Below, one piece after another: positions 1 through 11,689 of a stretch of DNA of 64,000 bases. The DNA is taken from positions 157,048,191-157,112,190 of the forward strand of contig NC_134644.1 of the NCBI RefSeq assembly GCF_030463565.1. The letters run 5' to 3'. Below the pieces are notes generated by a model. It saw nothing but the letters and a program-made list of their open reading frames with translations. It made no database searches and was not told where the DNA came from. The first letter of the stretch is position 1. Every line of letters begins with the position of its first letter. The position numbers and the translations under genes are program-made. The DNA is from Pelecanus crispus. Lineage: Eukaryota > Chordata > Aves > Pelecaniformes > Pelecanidae.

Positions 1-667
1 ATACTATGTCCAGTTTTGTGCCCCTCACTACAAGAAAGACATTGAGGTGCTGGAGAGTGTCCAAAGAAGGTAAAGGAAGCTGGTGAAGGGTCTGGAGCAC
101 AGGTCTTATGAGGAGCAGCTGAGGGAACTGGGACTGTTTAGTCTGGAGAAGAGGAGGCTGAGGGGAGACCTTATCGCTCTCTACAACTATCTGAAAGGAC
201 GTTGTAGTGAGGTGGGTGTTGGTCTCTTCTCCCAAGTAACAAGTGATAGGATGAGAGGTAATGGCCTCAAGCTGCATCAGGAGAGGTTTAGATTGGATAT
301 TAGGAAAAATTTCTTCATGGAAAGGATAGTCAAGCATTGGAACAGGCTGCCCAGGAAGGAGGTGGGGTCCCCATCCCTGGAAGTGTTCAAAAAATGGGTA
401 GACGTGGCATTTTGGGACATGGTTTAGTGGGCATGGTGGTGTTGGTTTGATGGTTGGACTGATGATCTTAGAGATCCTTTCCAACCTTAATGATTCCTAG
501 TTTTACTTTCATTAAAAAATAATCCATCCACCAAGCCAGGAAACATGAAATTAATTATTACTCTACCCTTAACTGGTTTAGTGGTGTACTTGCTAGTTAG
601 GCTACTGGTTGGGCTGGATGATCTTAAAGGTCTTTTCCAACCTAAACGATTCTGTGATTCTATGATT
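1..667 (+). mobile_element. CR1 LINE 3' end with doubled tail module
   Basis: This is the 3' part of a plus-strand CR1, cut off by the window edge. The C-terminal piece of ORF2 is readable ([20 protein letters not shown], then VDVAFWDMV and a stop at 425-427). It is followed by a first CR1 tail module ending near 497, a spacer of about 70 bp containing TTTTACTTTCATT and CCACCAAGCCAGGAAAC, and a second tail ending in ATTCTGTGATTCTATG near 665. The same tail-spacer-tail order recurs elsewhere in the window, so it belongs to the element lineage. Confidence 0.9.
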
Positions 668-1228
668 TTACAAGCTCCCACTTAATATACTCCCTTGTTT
701 CACAAATGTTAAAAATTCTTTACAGTAAAAATTCTAATTATTTTATCCTCTTTCAGTGTTCTCAGTCAAGAGCATGCAGTTGATCTGCAATGATACATTT
801 CATTTTAACCATCACAGTAACCAAAGGTCTTCCTGATGATGTCTTAAATTCCAAAATAGTTTAGAAACCTCTCTGCAGGGGCGCGGGGGGGAGGGGGGGG
901 GGGAGGGTGCACCCAGCTCCTTGTGAGTAATTCATTTTCCCCTGATACATCTGTAGAACAGTGAGGAACTATGTGTTTTAAATGTATATATTTGTTGAAA
1001 TAAAAGCTTTTCTTGAAATATTGAGTACAAATAAATGCTCTACATGTTCTTTTATTCACTATTTTGTAAAGCAACTGTTTTGATATGAGGACTTGGATTA
1101 AATTACAAAGTTTCAGGTTTCAGAGATAGAAACAAGTTGTATCTGTAGCCCTGCTAGTGCAGATCTTTCTCTTATGGTACTTTTTAGTATACCTGTTTCA
1201 AAATATTGCAGATAATAATTTTTCCTCA
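668..1228. other. Unassigned sequence with a G-rich tract
   Basis: Downstream flank of CSMD3 between two retroelements. The only notable content is a G-rich run at 878-907. I see no gene or recognisable repeat. Confidence 0.6.
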
Positions 1229-2549
1229 TGTCATGGTTTAACCCTGGCTGGATGTTAATTTCCCACCAAAGCTGCTTTATCACTCCCCTTATCAACCAGA
1301 CAGGGGAAAGAAAATATAATGAAAAAGCTCATGGGTTGAGAAAAGGACAGGGAGATCACTCACCAGTTACCATCAGGGGCAAAACAGACTTGACTTGAGG
1401 AAAATCAGTTCAATTTATTAACAATCAACACTGAATAGGAGAGAGGAGTGGGAACATGTGTAGGGTAATGAGAAATAAAACCAAATCTTAAAATACCTTC
1501 TCTCCACCTCTCCCTTCTTCCCAGGCTCAGCTTAATTCCTGATTTTCTCTGCCTCCTCCCCGCAAGCAGCGCAGGGGGGTGGGGAATGGGGGTTGTGGTC
1601 AGTTCATCACTCGTTGTCTCTGCTGCTCCTTCCTCCTCAAGAACTGGACTCCTCACACTCTTCCACTGCTCCATCATGGGGTCCCACCCACAGGAGACAG
1701 TCCTCCATGAACTTCTCCAGCATGCATCCTTCCAACAGGCTGCAGTTCTTCACGAACTGCTCCAGCATGAGGCCCTTCCATGGGGTGCAGTCCTTCATGG
1801 GCAGACTGCTGTAGCTTGGGTCCCCACCAGGGTCACAGGTCCTGCCAGCAAACCTGCTCTAGCATGGGCTCCTCTCTCTCCAGAGGTCCACAGGTCCTTC
1901 CAGGAGCCTGCTCCAGTGTGGGCTTCCCACGGGGTCACAGCCTCCTTTGGGCACATCATAGAATCATAGAATGCTTTTGGGTTGGAAGGGACCTTGAGAG
2001 ATTATCGAGCCCAACCCCCCTGCAGTAAGCAGGGATTGAACCTGTGACCTTGGTGTTATTAGCACCATGCTCTAACCAACTGAGCTGACCCGGCTGGTCT
2101 CCACCTGCTCTGGCGTGGGGTCCTCCATGGGCTGCAGGTAGATATCTGCTCCACCATTAATATCCATGGGCTGCAGGGGGACAGCCTTCCTCACCATGGT
2201 CTTCACCAACTGGTTTCAGGGAAATCTCTGCTCCAGTGCCTGGAGCACCTCTTCCCCCTCCTTCTCCACTGACCTTGGCGTCTGCATAGTCATTCCTCTC
2301 ACATATTCTCACTCCTCACTCCAGCTGCAGTTTGTGTCCCTGTGGGTTTTTTTCCCCCCTTATTATATATGTTATCACAGAGGCACTACCACTGTCACTG
2401 ATTGGCTCGGCCTTGGCCAGTGGTAGGTCTGTCATGGAGCCGGCTGGCATTGGCTGTATCGGACATAGGGGAAGCTTCTAACAGCTTCTCACAGAAGCCA
2501 CCCTTGTAGCCCCCCCGCTATGAATACCTTGCCACACAAACCCAATACA
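1229..2549 (-). mobile_element. Solo ERV LTR, about 1.3 kb, containing a SINE
   Basis: In minus orientation it starts TGTATTGGGTTTG (at 2549) and ends AAACCATGACA (at 1229), so it is bounded by TG and CA. The flanks CCTCA (1224-1228) and ACTCA (2550-2554) look like a 5-bp target duplication with one mismatch. A TATA-like stretch lies near 2363-2372 and an AATAAA (minus strand) at 1414-1419. The same family occurs at 43973-45114, 62230-63085 and, as a fragment, 30517-30748. No gag, pol or env sequence is attached, so it is a solo LTR. A tRNA-Ile/CR1 SINE sits inside at about 1955-2094. The family name is not assigned; the 5-bp duplication fits ERVL-like elements. Confidence 0.85.
1955..2094 (-). 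mobile_element. tRNA-Ile-headed SINE with CR1 tail (TguSINE1-like)
   Basis: Read on the minus strand, the head GGTCAGCTCAGTTGGTTAGA contains a pol III A box. An anticodon-loop-like CTAATAA (AAT, isoleucine) follows, then GGTTCAATCCC as the B box. It then runs directly into a CR1 3' end (GGGGGGTTGGGCTCGATAATC) with two ATTCTATG units. A tRNA-derived head plus a CR1 tail is the architecture of TguSINE1, mobilised by CR1 enzymes. It is inserted in the LTR at 1229-2549 and is therefore younger than it. No clear target duplication is visible, which is normal for CR1-driven insertion. Confidence 0.85.
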
Positions 2550-5500
2550 ACTCATTATTAAATGTATCTGATCTCTTGGACAGAGTTTAGTGAATGTACA
2601 ATTTGCAGGATTTTGAACTCTTATAACTTAGATATATAACACTTTCATCACATGAATTATTCCTGTATTTCAAAAAAGAAGCACTTGAAAGAGCTATACC
2701 TTTGTCATCCCATAACCACCTACTTTTTCTGCCTCAAGTACCTTCCCTCTCCACTTAATCACTTTCTTTGCTTTTCCCTCTGTCTTCTGCCGCTCGCGTT
2801 TCAGGTGTGAGCCAGAAGTGAATGCAGAATATACAAAATCAACATGAGCAATTACAGTTCTGTTAACCAGGGTGGGACATTTGTTCATGCAACTAGAACT
2901 TTTTCTTCATGATTTTGTGCAACAGTCATTTCATTTGTTTGATTTATCTCCTTTCTTCGTACAGTCAAAAAATGCATCTCTCTGTGCTCTGCAAACTTTA
3001 TAGTTTTTCCTCTAATCTTATAAAATACTGTGGGTGGTCAGCACCATTCTTCAGTTCCCACTAAGGAAGAAGTCAAGAGGAGCTGAGATACTGTCATGCA
3101 AGTTCAGAGCCTGCAGGATCACACCTACATGAAACTAAATAAAAGATCTGTCTTCCAAGGAAAGGTTACTCAGTGAGGGAAGATTGAAAATAAAAAACAA
3201 ACCCAAAAAACCTCACAAAAGCTCCACAGCCAAACTTCCTCTGTCTTTTTTTTTTTTTTTGGACTTCTGACTCAGAAGCAAAAGCTGTGATAATGGTTTA
3301 CCACGGATCTTTTAGTCTTTTCTATGCAAAAACAATGCAGACTGTCATTGGGTTTTTTTTTCTTTTCTGGAAGCAGAGTTTGTTGGTTTCAAAATGTTGC
3401 AATTCTTCCTGTGTTAAATGAAAAACTTAAGATAGAATATTGGACAAAAGGCAATGTATTCTTTGACCTGTGTTTTGTCTGGTCATTTCACTACTTAGAG
3501 ACCATCAGCAAGAGCAATGCAGAATGCACACACTTCCAAAATTCTGTGTACCACATCAGCCTTTGCTGCACACATACAGGGCCTTTCCAGGAAGGCCTTT
3601 GTCACCATGCCATCTGCCCAATGGGCCACGAGACTTGACTACAAGGAGTGATAGATGTGCTCCATCCACATTGCAAGTAAGGTATGTGTGGGCTTTCCCC
3701 ACTGAGGGATATCAGGGACTCATGGTTTCTACCTGCTGACTTCAGCTGTTCTTCAGTGGTGAGATCTGCCAAGAGGTGCATCTGGCTTGGAGCACAATCA
3801 AGCACTCAAAAAGCCATCTAAACCCAGCCTGTATGTTTTCTAAAGTAGTGTTTATGTTGGCTGCTAGTCAAAGAGCAATTAGTGAAATGTCAGCTTTTTG
3901 TCAGGGACACAAAGAACTCAACAAAACAGGAAAAAGCAGCAACTCTAGTGAATAATATGTGCTATTTGACTCTTTTAGAACTGTAAATAAGTCCTTCATG
4001 AGACTTTAACTGCATCTATTTTGTTTCTAATTTGATTTGGTGTAATTACTTCTGGTAAAAATCATACAGTTTAAATATATTTCCTCAACACTCTTTCCTG
4101 GTTTATATGCTCTAAAAAGCTGTAAAGTGAAAACAAAAGTTGCTTTATTGTCCTTGTGGCTGGTTTATGTTCCTGATCACAGCAGCAAGCAAATCTATGT
4201 TCAGCCTGCACTGACATCAAAGATGTACAATGTTGTGTTGCCCTACATACAATGAGTGCCAAAGTCAAATCAGAAAAGAACATCTTCTTTACACTGTTTG
4301 ATTTTACTATGTCAGATGAGCCCTAATACTTCCTGTCTTAGACAATAGGTCCCTCAGTTTTCATGAACCACTCACAATAACTCACGTTCTTGAGATTTCA
4401 GACCTCTCTCAGCTAGGCATAACAGTGTGTGCAGAATGAATAATGTTATGTAAACAGAAAATTAATCAAATTCCCATTTCTTTTGGAGGCAAAACCTCCT
4501 TTTAAAGGACTTCAGGCCCATCCAATATAATTGACACATTTTTCATGCTCTTTGCCTGTCTGTTGACAGCAGAAAAATAAGCCTCAATGGTCAACAGCTT
4601 AAAGAAACAGGAAAAATACATTTCTTCACCCATCTTAGTTCTCACAGCCCCTGTACAAGACTCACTAGATGTGGGTTTTTTCCCACCTTTTCACTGTACA
4701 GCAGGATTTATTCATATATTGGTCTAATATATTACAGATTAGTGATAGAAATGCATTGTCTTACATGAATAGTTCATCCCATCTTGAACACTTGAAGGAG
4801 AACTTCAGAAAAAGTGATAAAATCTCTGGCTATACGGCTAGCGATTTGACTCCCTACTCTGCCGTATGTTGTTTAATAACTTTGTTGTTTGTCTAAGAAT
4901 TTGTTTAATGAACTTTAAAGGCTTCTAAGGTCCTTGTTTTCCTAAAAGCAAATGCTCTTAATTATTTAGTAAACCATTCCATATATACTGTGTGGAAACC
5001 TCTCTGTCTAGGTCTATGTCTAACTTGTGCTATTTTTCACATAGTATTATACAGCTTTCACATGCTACCAACTCAAGAGCAGGATAAAAACCTGGGTGAT
5101 GGGAATAGGTAGAGTTACACTATAGTCACAACAGTAAAATAATGGGAAAAAAATTGCAATTTTTCATGGTTTGTTTGTGGGTGGATTTTTTTCTTTTTTA
5201 CCTGAGCTATTTCTATAGTGTTTCTCTCTTGCCTACTTTTGCATAATTCCCCTAAAGCTTAATGTTTCATACCTTAAATAAACAGACAGGTATGCTTCCT
5301 AGATTATACAAGTGAAGGTTATTATTTTGCTAGGCTGAAAAAATAACACAATGTTTTTTATTTCGAAGTATATTTACTTGCAACAGCTTGGAATAACAAG
5401 GTAGCAAAGTAGGATGAATCAAGTGCTGCTGAAACTCAGAGATAGAGACTGAGGATAAGGAAGAGTCACTCTCTATAGGATGTTCCTGCCTTCTTCCTAA

Positions 5501-6162
5501 GTTTTCCCCACTCCTACTCTAAAAGATAGCAAATCTGTTTTTAATTGTTCTTTGTACAAAGCAACACTGTGTATTTTCAGTCAGCATTGTAAGTTAAGAC
5601 AATTGCTTAACAAGCTCTCTAATCTATATTCTATCAGCTTCAAGGCTGATGTTAACACTGACAATATTATCTTTGCTGATTCAAATTATCCTAATGACAT
5701 TTTTAATGCTATTTGCATATTTGGTCAGGGAGTTAATGTATTCCCTGAAGTTTATAAAAAACCAATACAACTTCAGATGACATTATGTACATGTGTAAGT
5801 CATACCTGGTACTGCAAGTTCCACAAGCTCTCAGTGATGCATAACACTATGAAAATGCAGTGTATAACTCAGGAAGCTACCCCTTCTGTTTCTATTTTTT
5901 TGTCTGTTGTTTGTTGTTTTGTTTATTAGTACATTTGAATTGTCAATGAATTTAATTTAAAAGTAGGTTTTGTTAATTGAGTAGATTTTTAAAAATAACA
6001 TCACTTGGAAAACAGAAGAATTTTTCAGAAGGGATGACAATTTAACTGATCCAGTAGCAAGATTTGAAAGATACTTTAAACTTACTTGTTCATAGTACTT
6101 TGTGCACAGTCATGTAAGTAGAGACAATCCTTTGGGCAGTTTAGCTCACATGCTCTCCTTTC
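2550..6162. other. Downstream flank without recognised gene
   Basis: AT-rich single-copy-looking sequence. The open frames here are short and have no recognisable family, and coding-like features such as splice signals or conserved motifs are absent. I see no complete repeat family, but old unrecognisable copies cannot be excluded. Confidence 0.5.
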
Positions 6163-8322
6163 ACAGAATCATAGAATCACAGAATCATAGAATCACTTAG
6201 GTTGGAAAAGACCATTAAGATCATCAGTTCCCACCATAAACCTAACACCGCCAAGTCCACCACTAAACCATGTCTCTAGGTGCCCTGCCTACACATCTTT
6301 TAAATACCTCTGGGAATGGGGACTCCACCACTTCCCTTGGGCAACCTCTTCAATGCTTGAAAACCTTTTCAGTGAAGAAATTTTTCCTAATATCCAACCT
6401 AAACCTCCTCTGGCACAACTTGAGGCTGTTTCCTCTTGTCCTATTGCTTGTTACTTGGGAGAAGAGACCGACAACCATCTTGCTACAACCTCCTTTCAGG
6501 TAGTTGTAGAAAACAATAAAATCTCCCCTGAGCCTCCTTTTCTCCAGGCTAAACAACCCCAGTTCTTTCAGCCACTCCTCATAGGACTTGTGCTTTACAC
6601 CCTTCACCAGCTTCATTGCTCTTCTCTGGACACGCTCCAGCACCTCAATGTCTTTCTTGTAGTGAGAAGCCCAAAACTGAACACAGTATTGAAAGTACAG
6701 CCTCACCAGTGCCAAGTACAAAGGGACAATCACTTCCCTAGTCCTGTTTGCCAAACTATTCCTGATACAAGCCAGGATGCTGTTTACCTTCTTGGCCACC
6801 TGGGCACACTGCTGGCTCATGTTCAGCTGGCTGTTGACCAACACCCCCAGATCCTTTTTGGCCATGCAGCTTTCCAGCCACTCTTACCTGGCCTGTAGCG
6901 TTGCATGGGGTTGTTGTGACCCATGTGAAGGACCTGGCAGGTAGCCTTGTTGAACCTCATGCAATTGGCCTTGGCCCATCGATCCAGACTGTCCACATCC
7001 CCCTGTAGAGCCTTCCTACTGTCAAGATCAACACTCCTGCCCAACTTGGTGTCATCTGCAAGCTTACTGAGGGCGCACTCAATCCCCTCCTCCAGATCAT
7101 TGCTAAAGTTATTAAACAGAACTGACCCCAAAACTGAGCCCTGGGAAACACAACTTGTGACCAGCTGCCAACTGGATTTAACTCCATTCACAATAACTTT
7201 TTGTGCCTGGCCATCCAGCCAGTTTTTTACCCAGCCAAGTGTATACCTGTCCAAACCACAAGAAGACAGTTTCTCCAGGAGAATGCTGTGGGAAATGGTG
7301 TCAAAGGCTTTATTAAAGTCTACGTAGAGAACATCCACAGCCTTTCCCTCATCCGCTAAGCGGGTCACCTTGTCATAGAAGGAGATCAGATTAGTCAAGC
7401 GGGACCTGCCTTTCATGAACCCATGCTGGCTGAGCCTGATCCCCTGGTTGTCCTGTACATGCCACATGATGACACTCATGATGATCTGCTTCATAACCTT
7501 CCTCAGCACCGAGACCAATCTGATAGGCCTGTAGTTCCCCAGATCCTCCTTCCAGCCCTTATTGTAGATAGGAGTCACATTTGCTAACCTCCAGTCATCC
7601 GGGACCTCCCCAGTTAGGCAGGACTACTGATTGTCTTGGTTTAACCCCAGCCTGCAGCTAAACACCACACAGCTGCTTGCTGTGATCTCTGCCCCTCTTC
7701 CCAAGGAAGGCAAAATGACATAACTCCGAACATGTGCCCCCCTTCCTTCTTCTTTCCCCTGCTTGATACGCTGAGCATGACGTCATACAGTGTGGAATAT
7801 CCCTTTGGTCAGTTTGGGACAGCTGTTCTTGTGCACCTCCAGCCTGCTTGCTGGTAGGGTGATGTGAGAAGCAGAAAAGGCCTTGACTCTGTGTAAGCAT
7901 TGCTCAGCAATAACTAAGACATCCCTGTATTATCAACACTGTTTTCAGCACAAATCCAAAACATAGCTCCATACTAGCTACTATGAAGAAAATTAACTCT
8001 ATCCCAGCCAAAACCAGCACACTGATAAAGGTTTGAAAGTGCCTTGGTGAGAACCTCCACAGCTCCCTCAGTGCCCTTGGCTGGATCCCATCCAACCCCA
8101 TAGACTTGTGTGTAGCTAAGTGGTTTAGCATGTCACTAACGATTTCCCCTTGGATTACAGGGGCTTCATTCTGCCCTCTATCCCTGTCTTCCAGCTCAGG
8201 GGGCTGGGTACCCCAAGAACAACTGGTCTTACTGTTAAAGACTAAGGTGAAGGTGGCATTAAGTACCTTAGCCTTTTCCTCATCCTTTGTCACTATGTTC
8301 CCCCCTGCTTCTAGTAAAGGAT
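6163..8322 (-). mobile_element. CR1 LINE, 5'-truncated, split by a solo LTR
   Basis: The minus-strand CR1 tail starts near 6163 with CATAGAATCACAGAATC units. The ORF2 C-terminus and reverse transcriptase follow: 6865-6350 and 7578-6823 encode [20 protein letters not shown] and KLADDTKLG, so the usual FADD catalytic motif reads LADD here. The element is interrupted at 7632-8021 by an LTR and resumes at 8022. It ends near 8322, head-to-head with another CR1. Several frame breaks show that it is inactive. Confidence 0.9.
7632..8021 (-). mobile_element. Solo LTR with perfect 5-bp target duplication
   Basis: On the minus strand it begins TGTGCTGGTTTTGGCTGGGA and ends GGGTTAAACCAAGACA, so it has TG...CA ends. 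It is flanked by CTGAT on both sides (7627-7631 and 8022-8026). Removing it and one CTGAT restores a continuous CR1 sequence. It contains the motif TGACGTCATGCTCAG. At 390 bp it seems shorter than related bird LTRs and appears to lack their poly(A)-signal part. No internal viral genes are present. Confidence 0.9.
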
Positions 8323-8334
8323 GGCGACAAGGTC

Positions 8335-10857
8335 GAGTGCTTATGGATGAGGATGAGGGGGAAGGCCGGAAAGGCGGATGTCCTGTTGGGAGTCTGCTAT
8401 AGACCACCCAACTAGGATGTAGAGGTAGATGAGGCATTCTATAAGCAGCTGGCAGAAGTCTCACAATCGCTAGCCCTTGTTCTCATGGGCAACTTCAACT
8501 TGCCAGACATCTGCTGGAAATACCATACAGCAGAGAGGCAGCAGTCTTGGAAGTTCCTAGAGCATGTGGGGGATAACTTCTTGATGCAGCTGGTAAGCGA
8601 GCCTACCAGGGGAGGTGCCTCGCTTGACCTGCTGTTTACTAGCAGAGAAGGGCTTGTGGGAAATGTAGAGGTCGGAGGCCGTCTTGGGCTTAGCGACCAT
8701 GATATGATAAAGTTCTCAATTCTGGGTGATGCTAAGCGGAGGGGCAGCAAAACTATTACCATGGACTTCCGGAGGGCAGACTTTGGCCTCTTCAGGACCC
8801 TGGTTGGGAAAGTCCCATGGGAGGCAGTCCTGAAGGACAAAGGGGTCCAGGAAAGCTGGGCCTTCTTCAAGAAGGAAGTCTTAAGGGCGCAGGAGCCGGC
8901 TGTCCCTATGTGCCGTGAGACCAACTGACGGGGAAAACGACTGGCCTGGCTGAACAGGAAGCTTTTGTGGGGACTCGGGAGGAAAAAAGGAGAGTCTACC
9001 GCCTTTGGAAGAAGGGGCGGGCAACTCAGGAGGAGTACAGGGATCTTGTTAGGTCCTGCAGAGAGGAAATTAGAAAGGCAAAAGCCCAGCTAGAACTCAA
9101 TCTGGCCAATGCTGTAAAAGATAATAAAAAATGCTTTTACAAGTACATTAGCAATAAAAGGAGAGCCAAGGAGCATCTCCATCCTTTGCTGGATGCGGGG
9201 GGGGGGGGGGAACATTGTCACTGAGGACAAGGAAAAGGCTGAGGTATTTAACGCCTTCTTTGCCTCTGTGTTTAACAGCCAGACCGGTCATCCCCAGGGT
9301 ACTCAGGCCCCTGAGCTAGAGGATAGGGATGGGGACCAGAATGGAGCCCTCATAGTCCAGGAGGAAGCAGTTCATGACCTGCTATGCCACCTGGATGCTC
9401 ACAAGTCTATGGGGCCAGATGGGATCCACCCGAGGATACTGAGGGAGCTGGCGGAGGAGCTCGCCAAGCCACTTTCTATCATTTATCAGCAGTCCTGGTT
9501 AACAGGGGAGGTCCCTGATGACTGGAGGCTTGCCAATGTGACGCCCATCTACAAGAAGGGCTGGAAGGAGGACCCGGGGAACTACAGGCCTGTCAGCCTG
9601 ACCTCGGTGCCGGGGAAGATTATGGAGAGGTTCATATTGAGTGAACTCCACAGGCAAGTGCAGGTCAACGAGGGGATCAGGCCCAGCCAGCATGGGTTCA
9701 TGAAAGGCAGGTCCTACTTGACCAACCTGATCTCCTTTTATGACCTGGTGACCCACCTGGTACATGATGGAAAGGCTGTGGATGTCATCTACCTGGACTT
9801 TAGCAAAGCCTTTGACACGGTCTCCCATAATATTCTCCTTGGGAAGCTGGCAGCTCATGGCTTGGATGGGTGTAGTCTTCGCTGGGTAAAAAACTGGTTG
9901 GGTGGCCAAGCCCAGAGAGTAGTTGTAAATGGTGTTAAGTCCAGTTGGCAGCCGGTCACGAGCGGTGTTCCCCAGGGCTCTGTTTTGGGGCCAGCTTTGT
10001 TTAATATCTTTATTGATGATCTAAATGAGGGGATTGAGTGCACCCTCACTAAGTTTGCAGATGACACCAAACTGGGTGGGAGTGTCGATGTGCTGGAGGG
10101 TAGGATGGCCCTGCAGAGGGACCTGGACAGGCTGGACCGATGGGCTGAGGCGAACTGTCTGAGATTTAACAAGGCCAAGTGCCGGGTCCTACACTTTGGT
10201 CACAACAACCCCATGCAATGCTACAGGCTTGGGTAAGAGTGGGTGGAAAGCTGCCTGGCCGAAAAGGACCTGGGGGTGTTGGTAGACAGCCGGCTGAACA
10301 TGAGCCAGCAGTGTGCCAGGGTGGCCAAGAAGGCCAACAGCATCCTGGCTTGTATCAGGAATAGTGTGGCCAGCAGGAGCAGGGAGGTGATTGTCCCCCT
10401 GTACTCGGCACTCGTGAGGCCGCACCTGGAATACTGTGTCCAGTTTTGTGCCCCTCACTACAAGAAAGACGTTGAGGTGCTGGAGCATGTCCAGAGAAGG
10501 GCAACGAAGCTGGTGAAGGGTCTGGAGCACAGGCCTTATGAGGAGCGGCTGAGGGAACTGGGACTGTTTAGTCTGGAGAAGAGGAGGCTGAGGGGAGACC
10601 TTATTGCTCTCTACAACTCCCTGAGAGGAGGTTGTAGTGAGGTGGGTGTTGGTCTCTTCTTCCATGTAGTTAGCGATAGGACAAGAAGAAATGGGCTTAA
10701 GCTGCGCCAGGGGAGGTTTAGGTTGGATATTAGGAAAAATTTCTTTACGGAAAGGGTGGTCAAGAATTGGAACAGGCTGCCCAGAGAGGTGGTGGAGTCA
10801 CCATCCCTGGAGGCGTTTAAAAAACGGGTAGATGTGGCACTTCGGGATATGGTTTAG
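8335..10857 (+). pseudogene. CR1 ORF2 remnant (endonuclease and reverse transcriptase)
   Basis: The APE-type endonuclease part carries NFNLPDICWK (canonical GDFN reads GNFN) and the LSDHDMIKF motif. The reverse transcriptase part carries [32 protein letters not shown] and the catalytic FADD in [12 protein letters not shown]. Breaks: TAG near 8411, TGA at 8926-8928, a frameshift near 8960, a frameshift in a poly-G run at 9198-9209, and TAA at 10234-10236. The last segment (10243-10857) keeps the C-terminal domain. The protein is not functional from this copy. Confidence 0.9.
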
Positions 10858-10985
10858 TCTGGTCTACCCTTGATTAGTCTAGAGTGGGCTTGGTAGTGTA
10901 GGTTAATGGTTGGACTGGATGATCTTAAAGGTCTTTTCCAACCTAGACGATTCTATGATTCTATGATTCTATGATTCTATGATCT
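8335..10985 (+). mobile_element. CR1 LINE, 2.65 kb, most of ORF2 and 3' tail
   Basis: This plus-strand CR1 starts inside the endonuclease domain and runs through the reverse transcriptase, the C-terminal region and the 3' UTR to four ATTCTATG units ending near 10980. It is 5'-truncated, as most CR1 copies are. The 3' UTR (TTTAGTCTGGTCTACCCTTG...) matches the single-tail type also seen at 46190-50690. Another partial tail of about 40 bp follows at 10981-11022. Confidence 0.95.
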
Positions 10986-11019
10986 TAAAGGTCTTTTCCA
11001 ACCTAAACAATTCTATGAT

Positions 11020-11387
11020 TCTAAGATCATCCAGCCCAACCATTAACCTAACACTACAAAGTCCACCACTAAACCAATTAAGGGTAGAGTAGCAATTTTG
11101 TGTTTCCTGGCTTGGTGGATGGATTATTTTTTAATGAAAGTAAAACTAGGAATCATTAAGTTTGGAAAGGATATCTGAGATCATCAGTCCAACCATCAGC
11201 CCAACACCACCATGCCCACTAAACCATGTCCCACAGTGCCACGTCTACCCATTTTTTGAACACTTCCATGGATGGTGACTCCACCACCTCCCCGGGCAGC
11301 CTGTTCCAATGCTCGACTACCCTTTCTGTGAAGAAATTTTTCCTAATATCCAATCTAAACCTCCCCTGATGCAGCTTCAGGCCATAC
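11020..11387 (-). mobile_element. CR1 LINE 3' end with doubled tail module
   Basis: This is the reverse-strand counterpart of the arrangement at 1-667. From high to low coordinate it has the ORF2 end, a first tail, the same spacer (GTTTCCTGGCTTGGTGG on plus) and a second tail. The outer tail is cut short at GATCTTA and joined tail-to-tail with the plus-strand CR1 ending at about 11022, so it lacks its own ATTCTATG repeat. Confidence 0.88.
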
Positions 11388-11484
11388 TAGACAAAATACA
11401 TGACTGAACTCAGCAACATTTTTCCTGTCGTCTTCTCTACCTGGATGCCCTATCATTCCCTTGTGACTTATTCAGAAACACAGA

Positions 11485-11665
11485 AAAAAATGTAAGGATC
11501 CTTTGGAGGTCACCTAGACTAACCTCCTACTTAAACTAGGGCCAGTTAGATCAAGTTGCTTATGGATGTGTGCAGTTGAGTTTTGAATTATCTCCAGAGA
11601 TGGATGGAGATTCCACAACATCTATGGTCAGCCTGTTAGAATACTTGATCATGCCCATTGTAAAA
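11485..11665 (-). mobile_element. Old CR1 3' fragment
   Basis: Diverged minus-strand CR1 3' sequence, recognised by the order of motifs GGTCACCTAGACTAACCTCC, CCAGTTAGATCAAG and ATTCCACAACATC. It is much older than the neighbouring copies. Confidence 0.7.
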
Positions 11666-11689
11666 GTCATGCCCAAACAACCTGATCGC

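Noticed and set aside
2020..2094. A tRNA-Ile gene
   Set aside because: The A and B boxes and the anticodon loop are there, but the 3' half of the acceptor stem is replaced by CR1 tail sequence and no complete cloverleaf forms. It is a SINE head, not a functional tRNA gene.
5552..5929. A 125-codon open frame as a small gene
   Set aside because: No recognisable domain, no promoter or splice context, and AT-rich composition like its surroundings. It is probably a chance frame.
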